This document shows, piece after piece, positions 26,953 to 34,545 of a stretch of 64,000 nucleotides of DNA; position 1 is the stretch's first letter; the number at the start of each line of letters is the position of its first letter. Origin of the DNA: a virus; IMG/VR virus record IMGVR_UViG_3300028829_005098, positions 1-64,000 of that record; one strand, given 5' to 3'. Below the pieces are notes generated by a model. It did no database searches and was not told the origin of the DNA. It saw only the letters and a list, made by a program, of their open reading frames with translations. The translations under genes and the position numbers were made by a program.

Positions 26953-27847
26953 GTGGGATCGTCATCCTTTCAGTATATCCTGTGTCCTCGGATTCAAAAT
27001 TAAATGTCATGTCTAAATCAGGTGTATTTTCCTTGATGTGTTCACGAAATGCCAAACTATCACGTGCTAGAAGTTCTTTATCAACAAAACTTTTGATTTT
27101 GTTTTTATCTTCATCACCATTGATTGCTTTAATTACATACTTTAAACGAGTTGTAACTTCTGAAGTTTCATTTTTATTTTTTGAAAACTTCTTTAATGCT
27201 TTCATTTCAGCATCAATGTTTTGTTCGTCTTGGTGTGTAAGTAAACTCCAATGAACTGTTTTCTTACTAAATGGTAGTTCATATGAAAACAAATTTCTTC
27301 CTTTTTCGTGATTATCGAAATTGAATTCTTTAGGTTCAACCAATGCCAAATCAATTGCATCTTCTACATCTTCGTTGTTGCTTGGATCTTTAAACTTAAT
27401 CTTATAGTCTTTACCATAAGCAAGAATACGAGCAGCTACAAAAATAGCATTTTTATCTCCAACGAGAATCTCATCAAGTTTTACTCCAGGAGTAACAATA
27501 AGTGCTTCTAGCAATTTATCTAACACAACACCTTTTTTAATTAGATTCTGACTTGTGAGAATATCTTCTTCACGTGCAGTCATGTATTTAATATCAATCT
27601 GACCACTTGCCAATGGTGAAGATGGATCATAAAACCAACCTTGACTTGGTAAATCAACAACCTCACTTGGAAATTCAAACTTCCTTGGTTGGTCACTTTG
27701 TTGTGTAAACACAGGTTCAGATTTAGTCTGTGTTTTAGGTTGTGTAGTAGCACTTTGAGTTGCTTCTTGAGTTTTAGCAGTTTGTGCGTCACGTTGAAGT
27801 GCTTTTTTCACTTCCTCGGGCATTTCTATATTATCGTTTGAGTCCAT
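26915..27847 (-). CDS. T4 gp26-like baseplate/tail chaperone protein
   Basis: 310 residues. The first 75 are Gln/Thr-rich and probably disordered. The domain after that (FPSEVVDLPSQGWFYDPSSP, then IKYMTAREEDILTSQNLIKK, GVVLDKLLEALIV) matches the pattern of the T4 baseplate protein family of gp26. In T4, gp26 and gp51 help assemble the baseplate hub around the tape measure protein. The gene is three genes upstream of the tape measure and overlaps the gp51-like gene, an arrangement like the overlapping chaperone pairs of other tailed phages. AAAGG lies about 11 bases before the ATG. Confidence 0.65.
   Translation of the reverse strand: MDSNDNIEMPEEVKKALQRDAQTAKTQEATQSATTQPKTQTKSEPVFTQQSDQPRKFEFPSEVVDLPSQGWFYDPSSPLASGQIDIKYMTAREEDILTSQNLIKKGVVLDKLLEALIVTPGVKLDEILVGDKNAIFVAARILAYGKDYKIKFKDPSNNEDVEDAIDLALVEPKEFNFDNHEKGRNLFSYELPFSKKTVHWSLLTHQDEQNIDAEMKALKKFSKNKNETSEVTTRLKYVIKAINGDEDKNKIKSFVDKELLARDSLAFREHIKENTPDLDMTFNFESEDTGYTERMTIPLGVDFFYPSSSV
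26935..26941 (-). other. T7 run, candidate translational frameshift site
   Basis: The coding strand reads GAC TTT TTT TAC in the gp26-like frame, 25 bases before that frame's stop. The downstream gene is in the +1 frame (reached by +1 or -2 slippage), not the -1 frame. The run lies within the only 47-base stretch where both frames are open. Confidence 0.5.
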
Positions 27848-27921
27848 AATTTTATAACCTTTTAATTTTTACTATCAATATAGTAGTCTAATATATATAT
27901 ATACAAGAAAAAAATTTTTTA

Positions 27922-28260
27922 TTAACCTGCAAGAGAAAATTTTAGAATTTCTTTGTGGTCATTATAATCAAAGAATGCTTTATCCTTTTTTCCTTTCCAT
28001 GTCTTAAAAGCAGTTACTCCGAGTTTACCATCATTGAATACTACTTTCTTACCACCCTTGGTAATAAATACCATTCTACCAGAGTTAGTATCAATATCAT
28101 AGTTTCTTTTAAACTTACCAATTTTTACTTGGCCTAACAAAAACTTTACCAAAGAAGAATATGCACTACCAAGTCCTTCAATTACTTGTTCTTCGTTATA
28201 CTCGGATTCAATCTCGTTTAATATAGATAATATTTCAGACTTTAGTTTTTCGTTTTTCAT
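27922..28260 (-). CDS. Small hypothetical protein of the tail region
   Basis: 112 residues from the ATG at 28260; a TTG nine codons upstream is unlikely. The N-terminal helix MKNEKLKSEILSILNEIESE ends a few residues later in VIEGLG, resembling the N-terminal targeting-type helices of the head genes here. The rest (FKRNYDIDTNSGRMVFITKG, KKVVFNDGKLGVTAFKTWKG) looks like a small beta-rich domain. Function unknown. The ATG is preceded at 6 bases by the ATATTTAT motif and no Shine-Dalgarno sequence. Confidence 0.58.
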   Translation of the reverse strand: MKNEKLKSEILSILNEIESEYNEEQVIEGLGSAYSSLVKFLLGQVKIGKFKRNYDIDTNSGRMVFITKGGKKVVFNDGKLGVTAFKTWKGKKDKAFFDYNDHKEILKFSLAG

Positions 28261-28266
28261 ATAACA

Positions 28267-28274
28267 ATAAATAT
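28267..28274 (-). promoter_or_regulatory. ATATTTAT motif 6 bases before a start codon
   Basis: Coding-strand ATATATATTTATTGTTATATG. It lies between the tail tube terminator and the 112-residue gene, as expected for a new transcription start after a terminator. Confidence 0.5.
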
Positions 28275-28298
28275 ATATTCCACGCAAAAAATAAACAA

Positions 28299-28326
28299 AA
28301 AAAAACTTCCCGAGGGAAGTTTTTTA
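28299..28326 (-). terminator. Intrinsic terminator after the tail tube gene
   Basis: Coding-strand stem AACTTCCC paired with GGGAAGTT, with a tight two-base loop, followed by a long T-rich tract. It lies 28 bases past the tail tube stop. Confidence 0.85.
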
Positions 28327-28353
28327 AAATTAAACTGAGATTTTGAATACAAA

Positions 28354-28845
28354 TTAGAATTGCAAAATTGCGTAATCGTAGGAGATTGTCAATTCTACAG
28401 TCAACTTGTCACCAGTTTCCCAATCCAATGTTCCGAAGTTTGTATTGTTTACAAACGCACCTTTGATTGTCCACTCTTCAACGAGGTCACCAACAGGGCC
28501 GAGAACATTGATTACCAAGTCTTTCTTGTAGAAGTCTGCGTAACCATTACGACCTGTAACAGATTCGTGTGAGAGACGAACCCATTCCATAGCAGTTTGC
28601 GCCGCACTAGGAACAACCGGATCGTACATAGTAAGAGTGATATCTTGCCACTCTGCTTTACCAGCCCTCAACTTTCTCTTGATGTTGATGTGGTCCATTG
28701 TCTGAACATCTATAGTAAGATTTGGACGAGTTACTGATTTAATGAGGTATGCAGGTACTCCATCCATGTACATTATAAAACGATTTGAAGTTTTTGGTTC
28801 AAATGCCGTGAAAAACATTTCTTCGGTTGATATTACTTGTGCCAT
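28354..28845 (-). CDS. Tail tube protein (T4 gp19-like)
   Basis: Forms the inner tube of the contractile tail. The 163 residues equal T4 gp19 (163). Segments typical of the family: NRFIMYMDGVPAYLIKSVTR, then IDVQTMDHINIKRKLRAGKA, WQDITLTMYDPVVPSAAQTA and the closing TVELTISYDYAILQF. It has its own promoter-like motif, a GGAG 10 bases before the ATG and a strong terminator, so it can be made in large amount independently of its neighbours. Confidence 0.93.
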   Translation of the reverse strand: MAQVISTEEMFFTAFEPKTSNRFIMYMDGVPAYLIKSVTRPNLTIDVQTMDHINIKRKLRAGKAEWQDITLTMYDPVVPSAAQTAMEWVRLSHESVTGRNGYADFYKKDLVINVLGPVGDLVEEWTIKGAFVNNTNFGTLDWETGDKLTVELTISYDYAILQF

Positions 28846-28882
28846 TTTTTTTATTCTCCAGTTTAATAGTTTAACTTTTAGT

Positions 28883-28890
28883 ATAAATAT
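28883..28890 (-). promoter_or_regulatory. ATATTTAT promoter-like motif of the tail tube gene
   Basis: Coding-strand CAATATTTATAC, 37 bases upstream of the ATG, leaving room for a normal leader with GGAG. Confidence 0.5.
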
Positions 28891-28963
28891 TGAACAAAAA
28901 TCCGAAACTTCATTTTTTCATTCAACAAATATAAATAGTTGATAAATTAAAAAATATATTTAT

Positions 28964-29668
28964 TTATGTTTTATCTTTTCTTAGTTTTTGTCCGATCAAT
29001 TTTGCCGAACCATATAATATTGCTCCAATAAATTGAACGTGTTGAGGACCAGGCCATGGGAATGTTAGTCCTAATACACCTGTCGCAAACAAAGTTAATA
29101 ATGCCATTCCTTCAGGACCAGCAAATAAAGTTGATAATGTAAATCCACCTCCTAATGCCATTATCATATCTCCCATATCAAAGTCATAATCTGCATTTCC
29201 TGTGAATGTCATATTTAACCAAATATAAATTAATATACCTGCTACTGCTAATCCTGCTATTCTTTTTGTTTTAGGATGCTTTGCTAAAAACGCATCTAAA
29301 TCTTTTAATTTATCTTCAGTCCATCGTCCTACCTTTGTACTTGAAATATATTCACCAATTGCTTTGATTACTTCTTTATATGCTTTGAATCCTTTTTTAA
29401 CTAACTTAAACAAATAGTCTAAACTAAATTTTATTTTTGCGAAAAATTTAAAAACAAGTTTATTTAAAAATAGTTTTACCATATCTACCATTTTAACTTT
29501 TATTATATCTTTTAGTTTTACAATAAAAGACCAAACTTTTTTGAGTTTACCTGGAATAGCAAATTCTTTTAATACGATAGTATCTTCATTTAGTTTATTT
29601 TCATATACAAAGTTACAGAATTCTTCATATTGAATTTCATAAACAATATCTGCAAGTGAGTTTTCCAT
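28964..29668 (-). CDS. Membrane protein inserted between sheath and tube genes, unknown function
   Basis: 234 residues. The first 40 are acidic (MENSLADIVYEIQYEEFCNF). Residues 45-120 are rich in Lys and hydrophobics and look like amphipathic helices. A likely membrane segment is at about 140-158 (AGLAVAGILIYIWLNMTF), followed by a Gly-rich hydrophobic region (MIMALGGGFTLSTLFAGPEG, LLTLFATGVLGLTFPWPGP). Similar Gly/Phe-rich C-termini occur in unassigned phage proteins, from memory. The gene has its own motif 5 bases before the ATG, and the sheath terminator lies between it and the sheath gene. It may be a virion membrane-interacting protein; a holin role is not excluded. Confidence 0.6.
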   Translation of the reverse strand: MENSLADIVYEIQYEEFCNFVYENKLNEDTIVLKEFAIPGKLKKVWSFIVKLKDIIKVKMVDMVKLFLNKLVFKFFAKIKFSLDYLFKLVKKGFKAYKEVIKAIGEYISSTKVGRWTEDKLKDLDAFLAKHPKTKRIAGLAVAGILIYIWLNMTFTGNADYDFDMGDMIMALGGGFTLSTLFAGPEGMALLTLFATGVLGLTFPWPGPQHVQFIGAILYGSAKLIGQKLRKDKT

Positions 29669-29673
29669 TGTAA

Positions 29674-29681
29674 ATAAATAT
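29674..29681 (-). promoter_or_regulatory. ATATTTAT motif 5 bases before a start codon
   Basis: Coding-strand ATATATATTTATTTACAATG; no Shine-Dalgarno sequence. It lies just past the sheath terminator. Confidence 0.5.
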
Positions 29682-29696
29682 ATATCAAAGCAAAAA

Positions 29697-29724
29697 AAAG
29701 ACCCCCACCGAAGTGGAGGTCTTT
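29697..29724 (-). terminator. Intrinsic terminator after the tail sheath gene
   Basis: Coding-strand stem AAAGACCTCCAC with a TTCG tetraloop and GTGGGGGTCTTT (one G-T pair), then eight T. It lies 24 bases past the sheath stop codon. Confidence 0.88.
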
Positions 29725-29747
29725 AATTTTTAAGTTTTTCTTATTGC

Positions 29748-32408
29748 TTATGCTTCAAAACTTGCACCAGTTGGTGTAAGATTGAAATCAAGAATAACAA
29801 ACTCTACTGCACGTGCAGGTTGTAAGAAGATTTGACCATATAGAATATTTCTATCAATCAAGTCTGGAGTATTATTGGACTCATCCATGATAACACGGAA
29901 AGCATACAAACCATGACGTTGTTGAACATTTTCCAAGAATGGATTTACAATGTTCAAGAATTTGTTTCTTGTAGCAGCCACATTTTGTTCGAAAAGCAAG
30001 AATCTTGCGGAACTTGCAATGAACTTCTTGAGGTTGATAAGCAAACGACGTACGTTAACTCTGTCTAATGCACTTGCACGACGTTGTAGGGTCTTTTGAC
30101 CAAAAGCAACAATACCTTGTCCTGGGAACGCAGCGATTGGATTAACCTTACCTTCATAAAGTGTATCTCTCTCTGCGAAGTTAAGACGATCCATAACAGT
30201 AACCGCAGCCTCAATTCCACCACGATTTAAACCAGCAGGAGCAAACCACTCAGCAGCTGTTTTATCGTTAGCTGCATAAACAGACATCATAAGTGATGAT
30301 GGTGGATATGGTTGCAATACGTTGGTTGCAGGATCAATAATCTTAACCCAAGGGTAATATGTAGCCGCATAGTTACTATCAATAGTAGATACTTGTTGAA
30401 CTGCATCGTCTACACGACCTGGTTGGTTGTGAGCACTTACACAATCTAAGATGTAGAAACAATCTTCACGACTTTCGCAAAGGTCTACACCACGATTGAT
30501 TACAGTTCTATGCAAATCTAAACTCAAACCAGGAGTTACTATCAAGTTAATATCAAACTCGTCTTGGTTACTAAGAGCTGCGAATGCACGGATATATCCT
30601 TTAGTTCCACTTGAGAAACGTTTACTACAATCAAGACCTTGTACATTACTTTCGTTAATATCCTTTCCTAAATAGATTGGATGTGTTGGAGCTCTTCCGT
30701 CAAAACCACCTTGGAAACCAACAAGGAATCTTCTAAGTTTTGCAGTAGCAATTTCTTCTACTTGTGGTGGGTTGGTTGGAATTGCATCAACTGCATATTC
30801 TGTTGTATCACCGTCAACTTCCTCAGTAACCATACCACCTTCATCCATGTAGTACCCGGAACCAGCGTCATCAGCACCATATGGTAATGGTTGAAATAAC
30901 TCAAGAGTGTTTCTCGCAGAACGAGGTTGCTCAAGAATTCCGTCGGGACTTCCTTGGTTAAATACAGCACCATTGAAATATCTTCCTGGTTGCCTTTCGT
31001 ATTGAGATGCGTGTGAGTATTTAGGTGTTCCAGTTTCTACACCTGCGATTGGTGAGAAATAAGATCCATGTCCATATGGCATAGCATTTGCAGGTGCTGT
31101 GCTATCAAATGGCATTTCAATGCGAATCCAATTACTTGAATTTACATAGTCACCATAGTCAACTAATTTACCTTTGTTATTAATTGTTGTAAAACGGTCA
31201 CCAATTACACGTGGAATATAACGAGGACTTAATGGATCAAGTGTTAATCCATCATAGTTTTCAATTACATTCTGACCACGATCATTATCGTTAAACGCAC
31301 GAACAATTAAACTAAATGTTCCATAATCTGTATCTTGGATAGAACCTGGAGTTCTAACATTATATATACCGATTTTGATTTCTCTGTTTGCACGAGTTCC
31401 TTGGTTGATAGTCCAAACCTTAAAAAGATTGAATCTTCTACCACTGATTTTTTGTGACTGAATCCAAGGTGTTTCTGCAGGACGGCAACTAAATGATACT
31501 GCACCTGGTTTCCACGGATCATCAAGAACTTGCTCGGTTGTTGGATCTTCGTATTCAAATACAAGTGCTTCACTTGAAGTTTCCACTTCAACTTTATACT
31601 TTGCACCATTCATTACATTATTAAAAACATCCTCTTGAGTGTTTTCAAAATATGAATAAAGATATGCAGGTTCAACATTTTTCTTTGGAGTTCTTCCGAA
31701 AATGTTTTGAATACTATCAGGTGCTTTTGGATCGATACTGAATACATAATCAGAGTCATAGTTTGATTTTAAACTCTGGATACTCTCAATAACGTCACCA
31801 CTATTTTCATCTACTGAACGCACTGTTCTTCTAAGATAAAGTGTTGTTTCAAAATTACCAACGATGACTTCGTTACCTTCTTCATCGATAACTTCACCAT
31901 CATAATACATTAATGCGGATTCGTTGTCGATCATAGAACCTTCAAATCCGTCATAGGTCGCATCCCTTGCAGGTTGACCATTGTCTGCCCACAATGTATT
32001 TGCGAGAACACCGATAACTGCTTCGTCACCAACTTGAAGTTCTGATTCTCCAGATCCACTTAATGTGCCACTCAATGTGCCACTGAAATCTGCTACGTCT
32101 TGTACGACTGCTTTAACGATAAGAGCATTCTCTTGTTTATATCCACCAAGGTCTCCTACACGAACAATAGTTACAACACCTTGGTGCTTTAAATATTCAC
32201 GTGCGGTGAATGGTTGATAATATTTTCCTTCAGGAATACCGAATAAATCTTCTAGTTCTGCAACAGTTCTTATGATTGTTGGTGAGTACGCAGGACCACG
32301 ACTAAATGGTCCAATGACTGCACCTCCAATCTCAGAAATGCCCTGAGATAGAAATGTATTATCGATTTCCTTTGTGAATACTGCTGGACTTACAATTCGT
32401 TCTGCCAT
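29748..32408 (-). CDS. Tail sheath protein (T4 gp18-like)
   Basis: The contractile outer tail protein. The N-terminus (RIVSPAVFTKEIDNTFLSQG, then GGAVIGPFSRGPAYSPTII) and GKYYQPFTAREYLKHQGVVT are characteristic. The C-terminal third holds the conserved sheath domain (YYPWVKIIDPATN, AEWFAPAGLNRGGI, then FLFEQNVAATRNKFLNIVNP, and the closing GQIFLQPARAVEFVILDFNL). At 886 residues it is about 230 longer than T4 gp18 (659); the extra length lies in the middle (about residues 120-560), which would form additional surface domains. AAGGAG lies 9 bases before the ATG, and a promoter-like motif is 61 bases upstream. Confidence 0.95.
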   Translation of the reverse strand: MAERIVSPAVFTKEIDNTFLSQGISEIGGAVIGPFSRGPAYSPTIIRTVAELEDLFGIPEGKYYQPFTAREYLKHQGVVTIVRVGDLGGYKQENALIVKAVVQDVADFSGTLSGTLSGSGESELQVGDEAVIGVLANTLWADNGQPARDATYDGFEGSMIDNESALMYYDGEVIDEEGNEVIVGNFETTLYLRRTVRSVDENSGDVIESIQSLKSNYDSDYVFSIDPKAPDSIQNIFGRTPKKNVEPAYLYSYFENTQEDVFNNVMNGAKYKVEVETSSEALVFEYEDPTTEQVLDDPWKPGAVSFSCRPAETPWIQSQKISGRRFNLFKVWTINQGTRANREIKIGIYNVRTPGSIQDTDYGTFSLIVRAFNDNDRGQNVIENYDGLTLDPLSPRYIPRVIGDRFTTINNKGKLVDYGDYVNSSNWIRIEMPFDSTAPANAMPYGHGSYFSPIAGVETGTPKYSHASQYERQPGRYFNGAVFNQGSPDGILEQPRSARNTLELFQPLPYGADDAGSGYYMDEGGMVTEEVDGDTTEYAVDAIPTNPPQVEEIATAKLRRFLVGFQGGFDGRAPTHPIYLGKDINESNVQGLDCSKRFSSGTKGYIRAFAALSNQDEFDINLIVTPGLSLDLHRTVINRGVDLCESREDCFYILDCVSAHNQPGRVDDAVQQVSTIDSNYAATYYPWVKIIDPATNVLQPYPPSSLMMSVYAANDKTAAEWFAPAGLNRGGIEAAVTVMDRLNFAERDTLYEGKVNPIAAFPGQGIVAFGQKTLQRRASALDRVNVRRLLINLKKFIASSARFLLFEQNVAATRNKFLNIVNPFLENVQQRHGLYAFRVIMDESNNTPDLIDRNILYGQIFLQPARAVEFVILDFNLTPTGASFEA

Positions 32409-32469
32409 CTGTTATGTCTCCTTTTTGGGTTATGGGTTGAAATTATGGATTTTTTATTAAACTTTATTG

Positions 32470-32477
32470 ATAAATAT
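32470..32477 (-). promoter_or_regulatory. ATATTTAT promoter-like motif of the sheath gene
   Basis: Coding-strand ACATATTTATC, 61 bases before the sheath ATG, with a Shine-Dalgarno sequence in the leader. Confidence 0.45.
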
Positions 32478-32516
32478 GTTCTGAAAATTTGAAAAACATT
32501 ATATTTATCAAATAAA

Positions 32517-32798
32517 TTAACTTCTGATATAGAATCCAGACTCTAAGTCTATTTCCCCATCTCCGTATTTACGTACTATTCTTTCTTTGAAGTTCTTTTC
32601 TTTCTTTTCAACCTCTTCATATAACAGAGTATATTCTTGTTCAAAGTTTTCTATTTTTTTACGTTCTTGTTCAAGACGTTTTTTTTCTAAAGAAAGTTGT
32701 CCAAATTTTATTAAAACTTCTTGATACTCAGTATTAATCATTAGTATCTCAGATAGTTCATCTTTGGTTAATTTAGTTTCATTTTTTTTCATTACCAT
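32517..32798 (-). CDS. Small coiled-coil protein
   Basis: 93 residues, strongly charged. Residues 35-75 (LSLEKKRLEQERKKIENFEQ, then EEVEKKEKNFKERIVRKYG) form a predicted coiled coil, ending in an acidic segment DGEIDLESGFYIRS. No family is recognised; its place between the neck and sheath genes suggests a tail assembly role. Either of two ATGs (32798 or 32792) could start it. Confidence 0.6.
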   Translation of the reverse strand: MVMKKNETKLTKDELSEILMINTEYQEVLIKFGQLSLEKKRLEQERKKIENFEQEYTLLYEEVEKKEKNFKERIVRKYGDGEIDLESGFYIRS

Positions 32799-32841
32799 TA
32801 GAATATCTTATATGGTAAAAAAAATCAAGAAATATATTTTA

Positions 32842-34080
32842 TTAAATATATTTTATTGTTATTATTTCTACTGATGATTCGTGTGTTGATATTCTTATAT
32901 TTTTATCATTTAGTGAGAGTGTATGTGATTCATCTGTTTTCATATAAACCTCAGTTTCACTTTCATAATCAAATATAAAATAATCCTCTTCATCTACTGC
33001 ATCAACCACAACTTTATATTCATTATCTTCTATTACTAATGTATATGAATCTTCGTCATTCCAAATTCTGATTTCAAATTCGTCACCAACATCACCGACC
33101 AAATATAATTCAGTATTTTTTCTATTGAAAATTAAATTCTTTTTAAAACCTGCATTTCTTATAGATTGAGGTCGTGATGACATACTCGGTGTATCGGAAA
33201 TAACTTCTGTTCCAAATAAAACCTTTCGGTTGGTTAGTTTTCTTTTGGTAGTTTTTGCGTTATCAAACATTTCAGGGATCAAATAAGCATTAACCGTAAG
33301 TGAAAATGTTGTATTCACGACTCTATCATCGTCCGATGGAACTTCTACACTATTTGAAAATGTATCTACACCTACACGGAATTTTAATCTTTCAGGGTCT
33401 CCCCAATAATCATTACTTGCCCAATTAATTGCCTCAACAAGTGTATTCATTTGTTGTACATATTCCGTTGTCATTGTAAAATCGTAATTCAATACTACAT
33501 GATCCGGAAAAGTTACATTATGAACTTCCATAACAGGTTTGCTTTGAGTTAATGCAGAAAATTTATCATACATATTCTTTTTATCAAACTTTTTTACAAA
33601 CGGAACACTTAAATGACGATTAAATGTAACAAACGAATCGTCCTTAGAAACACTTGTTCTTGTAAAAATAATCATGGGTTTTTGCACCTGTCCTTTAGAA
33701 TCACGGTAAACTCCATCCGCTTGAATTGCCCCCCATCGTTCAGGAGATGCATGGCGAACTGGAACCTGCAATAACTCACCATTTGCAGAATCAACTTGTG
33801 GATTAATAACATTTACAAAATATTCATATAGAATATTGTCAATATCCATAAGTGTTATTGAATATTTTTCAAACGAAGTATCTTCGGCAGTATCCATTCT
33901 AAGTTTATCAGAACGATTATCCGAGTATTCTGATTTATTTGACTTCTTTAAGTTAGACATATATTTGTTGTTACTTAAAGTTGGTGGACTTGTATTTAGT
34001 TTTGCTTTAAATGTTTTCTCGTCGGATCCAGAAAGTTTTCTTAAAGTAATAAATGGATTATTTACATTATCGTAATTCAT
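32842..34080 (-). CDS. Neck/tail completion protein (T4 gp15-like by position)
   Basis: 412 residues. A conserved-looking core spans about residues 75-270: ITLMDIDNILYEYFVNVINP, VPVRHASPERWGAIQADGVY, KPMIIFTRTSVSKDDSF, TMTTEYVQQMNTLVEAINW. The last 120 residues are acidic beta-rich repeats (YTLVIEDNEYKVVVDAVDEE). The gene order gp13-like, gp14-like, this gene, sheath follows T4 order 13-14-15-(16,17)-18, so tail terminator/sheath stabiliser is the best guess. T4 gp15 has 272 residues, so identity by sequence is not certain. It overlaps the preceding gene by one base. Confidence 0.5.
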   Translation of the reverse strand: MNYDNVNNPFITLRKLSGSDEKTFKAKLNTSPPTLSNNKYMSNLKKSNKSEYSDNRSDKLRMDTAEDTSFEKYSITLMDIDNILYEYFVNVINPQVDSANGELLQVPVRHASPERWGAIQADGVYRDSKGQVQKPMIIFTRTSVSKDDSFVTFNRHLSVPFVKKFDKKNMYDKFSALTQSKPVMEVHNVTFPDHVVLNYDFTMTTEYVQQMNTLVEAINWASNDYWGDPERLKFRVGVDTFSNSVEVPSDDDRVVNTTFSLTVNAYLIPEMFDNAKTTKRKLTNRKVLFGTEVISDTPSMSSRPQSIRNAGFKKNLIFNRKNTELYLVGDVGDEFEIRIWNDEDSYTLVIEDNEYKVVVDAVDEEDYFIFDYESETEVYMKTDESHTLSLNDKNIRISTHESSVEIITIKYI

Positions 34081-34541
34081 TATATGTTTCTCTCGGTAAG
34101 ATTTATACGACTTTGTCTAGTTAAGTGTGCATTGCATACTAAACTATAATTCTTTTCTGGTTGACCACCTAAAAATTGATTTTCTATTACATTAGAAATT
34201 TCAAAATAAGCATTTTCCCACTCTACAATATCACCAACTTGTGGATAAATGTTTTTAAGTTCACATAATTTTTGATGGAATTTAAATATAGTTCCTTTTT
34301 TAACATCAGGACCAAATCCCTCGTATATTGTTGATTCAGGATCAGTTTCTACCAAACATCCTGTTTCTACACCAGGAAAATATATTTTATCAATTGCTTC
34401 TCCGTATACATTTGCTTGAGTTTCTTGAGCATTTATTTTAAATATTACAACAACTTGTTCTATTATATCACCTAACAATTCACCGTTCAGACTATTCATA
34501 AACCGAACATCACGTCTTGAAAAATACCTACCTCTTGACAT
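34080..34541 (-). CDS. Neck protein (T4 gp14-like)
   Basis: 153 residues. The closing part (YPQVGDIVEWENAYFEISNV, then ENQFLGGQPEKNYSLVCNAH and LTRQSRINLTER) matches the pattern of gp14-type neck proteins in T4 relatives. It lies 4 bases after the gp13-like gene and overlaps the next gene by one base. T4 gp14 is longer (256), so this is a compact form. Expected to join the head portal to the tail. Confidence 0.6.
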   Translation of the reverse strand: MSRGRYFSRRDVRFMNSLNGELLGDIIEQVVVIFKINAQETQANVYGEAIDKIYFPGVETGCLVETDPESTIYEGFGPDVKKGTIFKFHQKLCELKNIYPQVGDIVEWENAYFEISNVIENQFLGGQPEKNYSLVCNAHLTRQSRINLTERNI

Positions 34542-34545
34542 CTCA

